From contig QKFD01000061.1 of the NCBI GenBank assembly GCA_003251535.1, forward strand, positions 1 through 64,000: a stretch of DNA of 64,000 nucleotides, written 5' to 3'. The translations under genes and the position numbers were made by a program. Source of the DNA: Chromatiales bacterium (lineage in GTDB: Bacteria > Pseudomonadota > Gammaproteobacteria > Thiohalomonadales > Thiohalomonadaceae). The notes under the pieces were generated by a model. That model searched no databases and was not told the DNA's origin. It saw only the letters and a list, made by a program, of their open reading frames with translations. How positions within the stretch are numbered: position 1 is the first letter of the stretch; every line of letters starts with the position of its first letter. Positions 45,201 through 52,391 of this stretch are shown here, one piece after another.

Positions 45201-45323
45201 GGGCAGCCGCGGGTCCTCCTGGCGTGGCATGGTGAGCCAAGTAAGCAGGCCGATGGCGGAGAGCGAGAGGGCGACTGCCAACAGCAGCCGCTCTCGCCCC
45301 AATAGGATCTCCAGTGGGCTCAT
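42294..45323 (-). CDS. RND-family efflux permease (AcrB/HAE type)
   Basis: A 1009-residue inner-membrane proton-driven pump. Twelve membrane helices in the standard 1+5/1+5 order, two large periplasmic loops, and the helix-4 segment SLGILVDNGIVVAEG, where acidic residues carry protons. The C-terminal half shows FALAGVVVNNAIVLIDRV. It belongs to the acriflavin-resistance group acting on organic compounds rather than metals; the substrate is unknown. Its start overlaps the fusion-protein gene by four bases. No outer-membrane channel gene is present, so a TolC elsewhere is presumably used. Confidence 0.95.
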   Translation of the reverse strand: MSPLEILLGRERLLLAVALSLSAIGLLTWLTMPRQEDPRLPELWGQVVVSWPGADALDLERLVVEPIEDALAEVEELKRIEVQVRAEVTSMELELRGDITDTDRAWDEVEDALAEAQREFPPGVETPVLNRDIQDVEAVLLAIGGSDDLIHLADVAEDLRERLLKLSLVKRVTVIGDPGDQVTVALEESVARRYGLTLQAVAAQLTGQNRAAPGGSIVIGEKQVTLRPQNEFTSLAELATIPIRLPTGTTLPLSQIAQISRTPVTPPSQRMRVHGQPVVGLGVVPRNGINSVEFGRQVRQAIAEGAPHYLPLTVQELNFQPDQVAARINGLQHSLLSATLVVGLVLLVTMGPRLGLLVAAGVPLVMLSAILLYALGGGVLHQMSVAALVISLGILVDNGIVVAEGIQSRLNEGMGAAAAALATARELAVPLASATGTTMATFLPMLLSTGPTAAFTSAIPVVVMLTLSLSYLFAMGITPVLARRFLRPAPVAEGRLTHLARAIARLGVGHPWMVLLLAVVALGLSLAGLGQVHQQFFPVSDRNDLLVELKLPEGSHLSAVEPLVTQLEPVLLARPEVTQVASYLGRSVPHFYYNLPQEPHNPHAATLVVTTTNPSTMGELEAWLHPYLADNLPQAEVVIRHIEQGPPVKAPIEVRLHGDDLEELAQAVQQVFAVVATTPGTRDARHNLGVGVPTLRIIPHDATAATLGLDRGAVADTLYARSRGLLAGYYRAGDEPVPILVRPAAGEQMTVEQLRGITLFNAAGDAIPLAQVATLEPDWQPALITRRARERVVTISAQLAGGVAFSEVLAQLKPRLATLQLPTGVHLSYGGDAEGAGEANAALVSTMPLGAVALIAILIAQFNSFRRVALVLLTIPLAAAGIVPGLLLGQQPFGFMSLLGVFALAGVVVNNAIVLIDRVEQARVAGGGVVEALQGAVVERFRPILLTSITTVAGLLPLALTPSPLWPPMAWAMISGLTASTALTLLVVPALYRLLFAPRRPPQEATAPL

Positions 45324-46408
45324 GGTGTTACCTCCACCGGCACCCCGGCGGTGAGGCTGGCGTGGCCGGCGATCACCACCAGCTCATGCTCCGCGACGGC
45401 ACCGCTTATCAGTACCGTCTCCCCACTGACCCCCTGTACGGTCACGGCCACCGGCTCCACCTGTTGATGGCGCACCACCCAGAGGAAGGGGTGGAGGCCG
45501 CTCGGGTCCTGTATCGCCTCCGTCGGCACCGCCAGGGCCGTACGCGGTGGGGTGGGGATATGTAGCTCGGCCGGCATCCCGGGACGGATCTGCGGGTCGG
45601 CGGTCAGGGTGATGACGACGGGATAGGGGCGATCGGCCGCCGCCGCCTGGCCCACCTGCGCCACCCGGCCGGTCAAGGTGCGCTGGGCCAGGGGGAGCCC
45701 CACCGCCACCTCCTCACCTTGGAAGAGTGACCCCAGGAGCTGCTCCGGCACCTCCACCCGCAGCTCCAAGGGATCGGTGGCGGAGAGGGTGAGCACCACC
45801 GCCCCTGGCACCGCATACTCCCCCGGCTCCAGCGTCACCTCGGTCACCACCCCGGCATAGGGGGCGTAGAGCTGTGCCTCCTGTTGCTGCCGCTCTGCCT
45901 CCTGCCGCTCTACCCGCGTCCGCTCCAGGGCGGCCTGGCGGGCGGTGACGGTGGTGGTTGCCTGATCCAGCTCCTCGGCCCGGTTTAACCCTTGCTCCCG
46001 CAGGCGCTCAACGCGGGTGAGATCGAGTTGGGCCTGCTGCAACTGCGCCCGCTGCTCCTGCTCCGCCGCCCGGGTCGCCGCCACTTGGTGGGCAAAGGGG
46101 AGGGGATCGAGGGCGGCCAGGAGGGCCCCTTGCGGTATCTGCTGGCCCACCTCCACCGGCCGCTCTGTCATGCGCCCTGCAACGGTGAAGGAGAGGTGGG
46201 CGCGTTGGCTGGCGCGTAGTTGGCCGGCGAGGGGGATGGTGGTGCTGGTAGTGGTGGCCGCCACCAGGGCGGTGACCACCCGCCGCGGGGTGAGGTGAGG
46301 GGCCGGTGCGGCGGCAAGGGGGGGCGGTGCAAGGGTGATGACAAACCCGCTCCCCACCGCTGCGAGCAGTACTCCCGCCCACACCCACTCCCGCTGTATG
46401 CGACCCAT
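45320..46408 (-). CDS. RND periplasmic adaptor (membrane fusion) protein
   Basis: A 362-residue adaptor linking the RND pump to an outer-membrane channel. Seen: an N-terminal membrane anchor (WAGVLLAAVGSGFVITLA), the split lipoyl domain (MTERPVEVGQQIPQGALLA and AQLYAPYAGVVTEVTLEPGE), a helical hairpin rich in Gln/Glu/Arg (about 120-175) and a beta-barrel domain. A GGGGAGAG ribosome binding site precedes the ATG. The pump gene follows with a four-base overlap. Confidence 0.93.
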   Translation of the reverse strand: MGRIQREWVWAGVLLAAVGSGFVITLAPPPLAAAPAPHLTPRRVVTALVAATTTSTTIPLAGQLRASQRAHLSFTVAGRMTERPVEVGQQIPQGALLAALDPLPFAHQVAATRAAEQEQRAQLQQAQLDLTRVERLREQGLNRAEELDQATTTVTARQAALERTRVERQEAERQQQEAQLYAPYAGVVTEVTLEPGEYAVPGAVVLTLSATDPLELRVEVPEQLLGSLFQGEEVAVGLPLAQRTLTGRVAQVGQAAAADRPYPVVITLTADPQIRPGMPAELHIPTPPRTALAVPTEAIQDPSGLHPFLWVVRHQQVEPVAVTVQGVSGETVLISGAVAEHELVVIAGHASLTAGVPVEVTP

Positions 46409-46432
46409 GAGATCTCTCCCCTAATGGCTAAC

Positions 46433-46446
46433 TGGTCGGCCGACCA
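46433..46446. promoter_or_regulatory. TetR-type operator palindrome upstream of the RND operon
   Basis: TGGTCGGCCGACCA, a perfect 14-bp palindrome, 25 bases upstream of the adaptor start codon and downstream of the TetR-family gene. Position and symmetry fit an operator for the neighbouring repressor. Binding is inferred. Confidence 0.6.
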
Positions 46447-46524
46447 ATTTCCGGGCAGAGAATAGACCGGAGTTGTGGGCAAATGCAATCGGGGTGATGG
46501 GGGAGGCGGTAGGGGGCTACCGCC

Positions 46525-47157
46525 TCAACGCGGGGTGATACCCTCGAAGAAGAGTTTGAGCAGCGCCTCCAGATAGCGCTCGTTTACCTCCGCTCCCGAT
46601 TCGAGCCCCATCAACGCCAGCTCTTGGGTCTGATTGGCCCGAAACCAGCCCTGGATCAGGGAGAGGAAGCTGATGAGGATGAAGGCGGCGGGGATATCGG
46701 TGCGCAGGGTGCCCTGCTGTTGCAGCTCCTCTAGCCGCTGAATGCCTAGGGTATAGAGCTCATCCTGCTGCGCTGGGCAGGGGGTTTTGCCCTCCAGGGC
46801 GATCCAGCTGGCCAGCCGCACCATCTGCGGGTTGGTCTCTAGGAAGCGGAAGTAGGCGATCATGGAGTCGTGGAGCAGCGACTCATTGCCATCGTAGCTG
46901 CGCAACATCGCCAGCTGACGGTTGTGGTATTCAGCGAAGCGGCGGGTCTTGACCGCGCTCCACAGCCCCTCCTTGGAACCGAAGTGGTGGTGGATGAGGC
47001 TCTTGGTGATCTTGGCGGTGCGGGCGATCTCGGCGATGGCCACCGCAGAAAACCCTCTCTCCAGGAACAGGCGCTCGGCGGTGTCCAGAATGGTATTGCG
47101 GGTGCTTTCCGGATCGCGCTTGGGGGAGATTTCCATGGTGGGGTGGCAGTGTGTCAA
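46525..47157 (-). CDS. TetR-family repressor
   Basis: A 210-residue regulator with an N-terminal TetR helix-turn-helix: NTILDTAERLFLERGFSAVA and ARTAKITKSLIHHHFGSKEG, then a helical ligand domain with no recognisable specificity. It lies 116 bases upstream of the RND adaptor on the same strand, with a palindrome in the gap, and so probably represses the pump operon. The ATG at 47139 (MEISPKRD) could be the true start. Confidence 0.9.
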   Translation of the reverse strand: MTHCHPTMEISPKRDPESTRNTILDTAERLFLERGFSAVAIAEIARTAKITKSLIHHHFGSKEGLWSAVKTRRFAEYHNRQLAMLRSYDGNESLLHDSMIAYFRFLETNPQMVRLASWIALEGKTPCPAQQDELYTLGIQRLEELQQQGTLRTDIPAAFILISFLSLIQGWFRANQTQELALMGLESGAEVNERYLEALLKLFFEGITPR

Positions 47158-47350
47158 AAACCAGATTACACGGTGTCCTATCCGATAGTGTCAAGGTGAC
47201 CTCTGCATAGACCATTCGATTCTAGTGCTTCTGGGCAGAGGTTGTAGGCTCGGCGGTGGCTTGGGGTGGTGCGCTCCTAGCCACCGCCAGGCCCCGAGTG
47301 CGGGGTGTGTTAACCAAGTCCCTGACTCACCTGGGGGGTGAGAGGCGCCA

Positions 47351-48451
47351 GTGTCCCTGACAACCATCCAATCTCAACAACTCACTTCGATCCGTGATCA
47401 CTGTCTATTGGGGCTGCCCAGTGAGCAGGTGATCCAGCAGGTGGCACCCCGGGTGCGCACCGCCCTAGGGGCCAATTTCGTCAACTACAGCTGGCTCGAC
47501 GATGCGGGTCAGATCTGCAACCACTACCTCATCGATCCCAGCTTTGCCCCCACCGCGCGCCTCTATTTCGACCGCTTCTACAATCGGGCCGAGCGGACGG
47601 CAGTGCCCACCCACCGCCACACCCTGACCCTCGGGGCGGTGGTGACCAACTCCGTGAGTTTTGAGTCAACGCTGCTCCACTCGGAACTCTTTGCCGATCT
47701 GCTGCGGCCGGCTCGGCTGCGCCACACCATGCGCACCGTGGTACGTGACAGCCTGCGGATCCACGGCACCATGACGGTGGGGCGTGACTTCGATGCCCCT
47801 CCCTTCGCCGGCGCCGATGAGCAGTTTATGACCCAAGTGGCACACTGGCTGGCCCATGCGGTGGTCACCGCCGGGCCGGTGGTGACGGAGCCGTCCCAGG
47901 TCGGTGACGGGGAGGAGGGGTTGATCATCGCCGATAGCCACGGTCGATTGGCCCACCTCTGCCCCGTTGCCCGCCGGCTCGCCTTCCTCATCAGCAACCC
48001 ACGTATCGCCCCAGGGGCGGATTGGCAGGAGGATGGGGTGACCCCCCTTGCCCAGCGGTTGGTGGCCCTGTTGCAGCGGGATGCGGGGAGTCCGCCACTG
48101 CTGGAGTTGGCCAATGGCTGGGGCCGGTTTAGTCTGCGCGCCTTCCACCTCTTGCCTGCCATGGCTGGCGGCACTGGCATGGTGGGGATCGCCATCCGCC
48201 GGCGGCAGCCGGAGCTGCTGCGGCTACTGGAGGGGGTGGCGGGGCTGCCGCTCTCCCAACGGGAGCGGCAGGTGGCCCCCCTCTGGGCCAGTGGTGCCCG
48301 ACGGGAGGAGATAGCCGCCCGACTCGGCGTGAGTAGCCATACCGTGGTGACCTATGTACGCTCTCTCTACGCCAAGAGCGGGGCGCGTGATGCCGCCACC
48401 CTGCGCGCCCTCCTGTTACGGCGCGCCGCCGAGGGGGTGGCAAGGATGTGA
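47351..48451 (+). CDS. LuxR-type transcriptional regulator
   Basis: A 366-residue protein with a C-terminal LuxR/FixJ helix-turn-helix: LSQRERQVAPLWASGARREE and IAARLGVSSHTVVTYVRSLY (about 295-340). The N-terminal 280 residues resemble no domain I can name; they may be a GAF- or PAS-like sensor, not a clear acyl-homoserine-lactone domain, and no luxI-type gene is in the window. GTG start at 47351 with a weak ribosome binding site. Target genes are unknown; the PAP2 gene follows 20 bases downstream. Confidence 0.85.
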   Translation: MSLTTIQSQQLTSIRDHCLLGLPSEQVIQQVAPRVRTALGANFVNYSWLDDAGQICNHYLIDPSFAPTARLYFDRFYNRAERTAVPTHRHTLTLGAVVTNSVSFESTLLHSELFADLLRPARLRHTMRTVVRDSLRIHGTMTVGRDFDAPPFAGADEQFMTQVAHWLAHAVVTAGPVVTEPSQVGDGEEGLIIADSHGRLAHLCPVARRLAFLISNPRIAPGADWQEDGVTPLAQRLVALLQRDAGSPPLLELANGWGRFSLRAFHLLPAMAGGTGMVGIAIRRRQPELLRLLEGVAGLPLSQRERQVAPLWASGARREEIAARLGVSSHTVVTYVRSLYAKSGARDAATLRALLLRRAAEGVARM

Positions 48452-48470
48452 GTAGGAGGAGGGAGGGCCA

Positions 48471-49133
48471 TTGGAGAGCAATAGGATAGGGGGCTGGATG
48501 ATCTGGCCGAGTTGGCCGCGCTGGCGCTGTTACCTTGGCCTTGGGTTGATGCTCGATCTCCTCTTTGTGGTGACCTATGGCGGGGCTGGCGCCCTGGCCG
48601 AGGCGCGCGAGGGGCTGCGTCTGTGGTGGTCGTGGGAGCTGTCGTTACCGTTGGTGCCGCAGTTCATCTACCTCTACTACTCCCTGTTACTCCTGCTGCT
48701 ACTCCCCCCATTCGCCCTCGCGCCGCAGGAGCTGCGGCGGCTCGCCAGGCAGCTGGCGGGCGCGACCTTAGTGGCCGCCGCGCTATTTCTGCTACTGCCG
48801 ACCCAGCTCGGTTTTACCCGCCACCCCGAGTTGGCAAGCCTCTTTCCCCTTTTCGATCTGCTCTACCGCCTCGATCCACCCCATAATCTGCTCCCATCGC
48901 TCCATGTCACCTACGCCACCTTGGTGGTGGCGGCGCTGTTACCGCCATCCCCTCGCTGGTTGCGGCAGCTGCTATGGGTGTGGCTGCTGCTACTGTGTGC
49001 CTCCACTGTCCTGGTCCAGCAGCACCTCCTGCTGGATGTGGTTGCGGGCTGGGGGTTGGCGGCGGTCTGGGGTGGCCGTGGGGTCTGGGGTGTGCTGTTG
49101 GAGGGTGAACGGGTGGAGGAGGAGTGGGCGTGA
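48471..49133 (+). CDS. PAP2-like membrane phosphatase
   Basis: A 220-residue protein with about six hydrophobic segments and the second and third PAP2 motifs: HNLLPSLHVTYATLV (SXXXH part, about 142-156) and VQQHLLLDVVAGWGLA (HX3D, about 180-195). Such enzymes dephosphorylate lipid phosphates such as undecaprenyl pyrophosphate or transfer head groups. The first motif (KX6RP) is not clear. Start may be TTG 48471 or ATG 48498. The next gene overlaps its stop. Confidence 0.75.
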   Translation: MESNRIGGWMIWPSWPRWRCYLGLGLMLDLLFVVTYGGAGALAEAREGLRLWWSWELSLPLVPQFIYLYYSLLLLLLLPPFALAPQELRRLARQLAGATLVAAALFLLLPTQLGFTRHPELASLFPLFDLLYRLDPPHNLLPSLHVTYATLVVAALLPPSPRWLRQLLWVWLLLLCASTVLVQQHLLLDVVAGWGLAAVWGGRGVWGVLLEGERVEEEWA

Positions 49134-49723
49134 AGCGATGGCTGAGATGGGGTTGGGTGGCGCTGTGGGTGCTATTGCCGGGGCTGGCCCAGGGGGAGGA
49201 GGCGGCCCATGAGGCCGATCACGAGGCGTTGCGGACGCTCTTGCGGGAGGCGACGGCGGCGGTCAACCGGCTCGATGCCCGGGCCCTTGAGGGGGTGATG
49301 GCGCCAGGCTTTGTTGCCATTCTGGCCGATCAGACCCCCATCACGGATGGGGCGGGTTTAGACGCCTACTTTGATCGCTACTTCCGTGCCCCCGACGCCC
49401 CTTTGACGGGGCTGACGCTGCAACCGGAGGCGGCCATTCCCACCCACTTTGTGACAGATCAGGTGGGGGTGGTCTACGGCAGCTCCCACGACAACTACCG
49501 TCTGCGGGGTGGGGGGGAGGTGGATCTGCTCTCCACCTGGTCGGCCACCGTGGTGAAGATGGATGGGCAGTGGCGGGTGCAGAGCTTTCATGCCGGGGTC
49601 GATATGACCGATAACCCCCTGCTTGATGCCGCCCGTTACGCGGGCTACGGCTGGGGTGGGGGTGGGCTTCTGCTGGGCGGTGGCCTAGTGGCGCTGCTGT
49701 TTTGCCGGCGCCGGGCGGGATGA
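49130..49723 (+). CDS. Exported SnoaL/DUF4440-like protein with C-terminal anchor
   Basis: A 197-residue protein: signal peptide (LRWGWVALWVLLPGLAQGEE), a cone-shaped SnoaL/NTF2-like domain (ALRTLLREATAAVNRLDARA through DGQWRVQSFHAGVD), and a C-terminal Gly-rich membrane helix with basic tail (GLLLGGGLVALLFCRRRAG), like a rhombosortase or GlyGly-CTERM anchor. The GTG at 49130 overlaps the PAP2 stop by four bases (GTGA) and has GAGGAG upstream. Function is unknown; coupling with the PAP2 gene suggests a shared envelope role. Confidence 0.75.
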   Translation: MKRWLRWGWVALWVLLPGLAQGEEAAHEADHEALRTLLREATAAVNRLDARALEGVMAPGFVAILADQTPITDGAGLDAYFDRYFRAPDAPLTGLTLQPEAAIPTHFVTDQVGVVYGSSHDNYRLRGGGEVDLLSTWSATVVKMDGQWRVQSFHAGVDMTDNPLLDAARYAGYGWGGGGLLLGGGLVALLFCRRRAG

Positions 49724-49747
49724 GTCGCCCTGGGGGGTAAGAGGCGC

Positions 49748-49764
49748 CCCCCGCAGGGCGGGGG
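49748..49764. terminator. GC hairpin between convergent genes
   Basis: CCCCCGC-AGG-GCGGGGG, seven perfect GC-rich pairs between the SnoaL-like gene and minE, which converge. No T run; termination is inferred from position. Confidence 0.4.
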
Positions 49765-49779
49765 ACGTGGTAGGAGGCT

Positions 49780-50028
49780 TCAGTCGGGCAGGGTGATGTT
49801 TAACTCCAGCACCTCACAGTCGCCGTCTCGATCGAGCTGGATGTGCACCTGGTCGTCGCTGATCTGCACATATTTGCGGATCACCGTCAGCAGCTCCTGC
49901 TGTAGTTCAGGCAGGTAGGCGTGGCGCCCACGGGAGCTGCGCTGGTGGGCAATGACCACCTGCAATCGCTCCTTTGCGACCGCTGCGGAACCCTTCTTTT
50001 CGCTGCGGAAATACTCAAGAAATCCCAT
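49780..50028 (-). CDS. minE: Cell division topological specificity factor MinE
   Basis: MinE drives oscillation of MinD and keeps the division inhibitor away from midcell. The 82-residue product starts MGFLEYFRSEKKGSAAVAK, the membrane and MinD-contact end, followed by RLQVVIAHQR (the MinD-stimulating helix) and the dimeric topological domain. The ATG at 50028 is chosen because GGGGGAG lies just upstream and it matches the family start; an ATG at 50040 would add four residues and overlap the minD stop. Confidence 0.95.
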   Translation of the reverse strand: MGFLEYFRSEKKGSAAVAKERLQVVIAHQRSSRGRHAYLPELQQELLTVIRKYVQISDDQVHIQLDRDGDCEVLELNITLPD

Positions 50029-50039
50029 GTTCTCCCCCA

Positions 50040-50849
50040 TCAGCCGAACAGCCGCTTGAGTAGCCCCTTCTTCTCTTGGGTGAGAAAACGGTGGGGCCGC
50101 TCCTCACCTAGGAAGCGGGCCACAACGTCCGCATAGGCCTGACCGGCATGGTCCTTCTCATTCAGGATCACCGGCTCACCGGCATTGGAGCACTGCAACA
50201 CCCCTTCAGACTCGGGGACCACTCCGAGCAGCGGCACCCGCAGCAGCTCGATGATGTCCTCCACGCTCAGCATGTCGCCGGTCTCCACCCGCTCCGGGTC
50301 ATAACGGGTGATGAGTAGATGCTCTTTGATCGGATCATCCCCCTCCACGGCACGGCGCGACTTGCTGGCCAGGATGCCGAGCATCCGATCCGAGTCACGG
50401 AGGGAGGAGACCTCTGGATTGGTGACCACCAGCGCCTCATCGGCAAAATACATCGCCATCTGCGCCCCCGACTCGATGCCGGCTGGGGAGTCGCAGATGA
50501 TGTATTCAAAGCCCTCTTTCATCAGCTCCTCCATCACCCGGCCAACGCCACCGAGATTGAGCGCCTCTTTGTCGCGGGTCTGCGAGGCGGGGAGGATGTA
50601 AAGCTCCTTGATGCGCTTGTCCCGCACCAGGGTCTGGTTGAGGTTGGCATCACCGTTGATGAGATTGACGAAGTCGTATACCACTCGCCGCTCGCACCCC
50701 ATGATGAGGTCGAGATTGCGCAGCCCCACGTCGAAGTCGATCACCACAGTTTTGTGGCCGTGCATCGCAAGTCCAGTGGCAAACGCCGCCGCGGTGGTGG
50801 TCTTGCCGACTCCCCCCTTGCCCGAAGTGACTACGATGATTCTGCTCAC
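50040..50849 (-). CDS. minD: Septum-site ATPase MinD
   Basis: MinD is the membrane-binding ATPase that recruits MinC. Seen: the deviant Walker A VTSGKGGVGKTTTAAA (about 6-21), YIICDSPAGIESGAQMA (Walker B), and the C-terminal amphipathic membrane helix KKGLLKRLFG. Length 269 is standard. It starts 24 bases after minC and its stop overlaps the upstream minE ATG, so minCDE is one operon. Confidence 0.97.
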   Translation of the reverse strand: MSRIIVVTSGKGGVGKTTTAAAFATGLAMHGHKTVVIDFDVGLRNLDLIMGCERRVVYDFVNLINGDANLNQTLVRDKRIKELYILPASQTRDKEALNLGGVGRVMEELMKEGFEYIICDSPAGIESGAQMAMYFADEALVVTNPEVSSLRDSDRMLGILASKSRRAVEGDDPIKEHLLITRYDPERVETGDMLSVEDIIELLRVPLLGVVPESEGVLQCSNAGEPVILNEKDHAGQAYADVVARFLGEERPHRFLTQEKKGLLKRLFG

Positions 50850-50873
50850 TGCTGCTGTTCCTCCCAGGGATGC

Positions 50874-51587
50874 TCAGCGCCCTAGCGCCGGCATCGGTTC
50901 GATAATGAGCTGTTCACCCGCTAGCCGGACCTGGACCGGGGCCCCCCGCAACTGGGCGGGGATCTCCTCCAGCACACGGTAGTGCCCTGCTACGGAGAGT
51001 AGTTCGGCCTCTAAAGCCTGGCAGAAGATGCGGGCGGAGGTATCTCCCTGCACGCCGGCCAGGGCGCGTCCGCGCAGGGGGCCATAGACATGGATACAAC
51101 CGTCCGCCAACACCTCCGCGCCGCTGCTTACCGGGGCGAGTACCACTAGATCGCCACCGGAGTAGACCTGTTGCCCCGAACGGATGGGGCGTTCCACCAC
51201 CTTAGCCCCCTGGCGCAACTGCTCCGGTGCACTCTGCTCCGGTAGCGCCAGCGGCTCCTCCTGGCGGCTCTCCGGCAGCAGCGCCCAACCCGCGGCGAGG
51301 GCGGCGCGGCGCTGCTCCGGACTACCGTTGCGCACCCCCACCGGCACCATCGACTCAGCCAGCAGCGCTGCCCGCAGGCGGTCGAAGTCAGGCAGCTGAG
51401 CCAGCTCCGCCACCGACTGGAGATCCAGCACGATGGGGGCACCGCGGAACATGGCCGGGGCCCGCGCCACCTGGCGTTGCAGCTCTGCCTCCAGATCGGT
51501 GCAGGCCGGGTCGGTCAGACGCAGGCTGGTCATCAGCTGCATCCCCGCGCGCAGGGTGAAGGGGACAGGGCGCTCGACGGCAGACAT
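50874..51587 (-). CDS. minC: Septum-site inhibitor MinC
   Basis: MinC inhibits FtsZ assembly away from midcell. The 237-residue product has an N-terminal FtsZ-binding domain, a Pro/Glu-rich linker (ESRQEEPLALPEQSAPEQL) and a C-terminal beta-helix domain with SGQQVYSGGDLVVLAPVSSG and the conserved IHVYGPLRGRALAGVQGD. The start is uncertain: ATG 51587 (MSAVERPVPFTLR) matches family length best, but ATG 51629 has a slightly better upstream GAGG. Confidence 0.93.
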   Translation of the reverse strand: MSAVERPVPFTLRAGMQLMTSLRLTDPACTDLEAELQRQVARAPAMFRGAPIVLDLQSVAELAQLPDFDRLRAALLAESMVPVGVRNGSPEQRRAALAAGWALLPESRQEEPLALPEQSAPEQLRQGAKVVERPIRSGQQVYSGGDLVVLAPVSSGAEVLADGCIHVYGPLRGRALAGVQGDTSARIFCQALEAELLSVAGHYRVLEEIPAQLRGAPVQVRLAGEQLIIEPMPALGR

Positions 51588-51847
51588 GGGAGCAGGTGGT
51601 GAGGGGTGGTGAAAATTGACTTGGCGCATTATCGCATAGCCCTCGACGACGGCTAGATGGTAAGCAGAGTGTAAAACGGTCTGTGTTACCACTCTCTTTC
51701 ATAGATGAGACGGCGATCACATCCCGTGACGTAGGACTAACACTGACATGAGAAGCGGACTTTTGGCGACATACCTCGCAAAACTACTGAGATACAGTTC
51801 ACACAACGAACGGCGAAAACGCCAGAGACGAACCGGAGGCCCAGGCC

Positions 51848-52195
51848 ATGACCGTTGCTCAACCCACCATGGTTTCGACCCGGCTGGAGGCTGGTCTTGC
51901 CCTGCTCGGTCGTGCCCTGTCGGGGGCGCTGCGGGCCGCCCGTCCCAACTGGTGTTGTGTCGATTGCGGCAAGGTGGCCTCCGCATTAAGTGCCGCCGGC
52001 CTGCGCCACCGTACTGAATTCGGCTCCGACCAGGCCTGGTTGGAGTACCTGGAACGGGAGGTGAGCGCCTATGAAGAGCGCCACCCCCAACAGCCCCGCG
52101 CCGTCTGTGCCGATGAGGCGCAGCTCCGCAGCTGGCAGGAGCGTTGGCAGCTGCATCGGCAGCTACAGCGAGGCCTGTTCCAGGGCCGCAAATAG
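51848..52195 (+). CDS. Conserved-looking 115-residue protein, family not recognised
   Basis: A well-bounded gene: GGAGG (51835-51839) eight bases before the ATG, and a strong terminator 29 bases after the stop. Seen: an N-terminal helix (TRLEAGLALLGRALSGALRA), a cysteine cluster NWCCVDCGKV and a further Cys (RAVCADEA), then a Trp/Arg/Gln-rich helix (LRSWQERWQLHRQLQRGL). The CCXXC pattern could bind metal. It is divergent from minC and precedes the EF-G paralogue. Function unknown. Confidence 0.65.
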   Translation: MTVAQPTMVSTRLEAGLALLGRALSGALRAARPNWCCVDCGKVASALSAAGLRHRTEFGSDQAWLEYLEREVSAYEERHPQQPRAVCADEAQLRSWQERWQLHRQLQRGLFQGRK

Positions 52196-52224
52196 TTTCC
52201 CGCGCTCAGCCTGAAACGCGCTTT

Positions 52225-52254
52225 GGGGCACCCCGTGTGCCCCTTCTTTTTTTC
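52225..52254 (+). terminator. Rho-independent terminator after the 115-residue gene
   Basis: GGGGCAC-CCCGT-GTGCCCC followed by TTCTTTTTTTC, a clear terminator that isolates the small gene from the EF-G paralogue. Confidence 0.92.
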
Positions 52255-52391
52255 TACCTCCCCTCCACCCCAGCGACCACTGGGCGACCCAAGCCAAAGA
52301 GTCGCGCTATGCTTAACCCCCCGATTTTCAGCGCGACCCCGCCATACGGGTCCTGCGGCAGCCACTATCGCCCAATACAAGGAGAATAATG

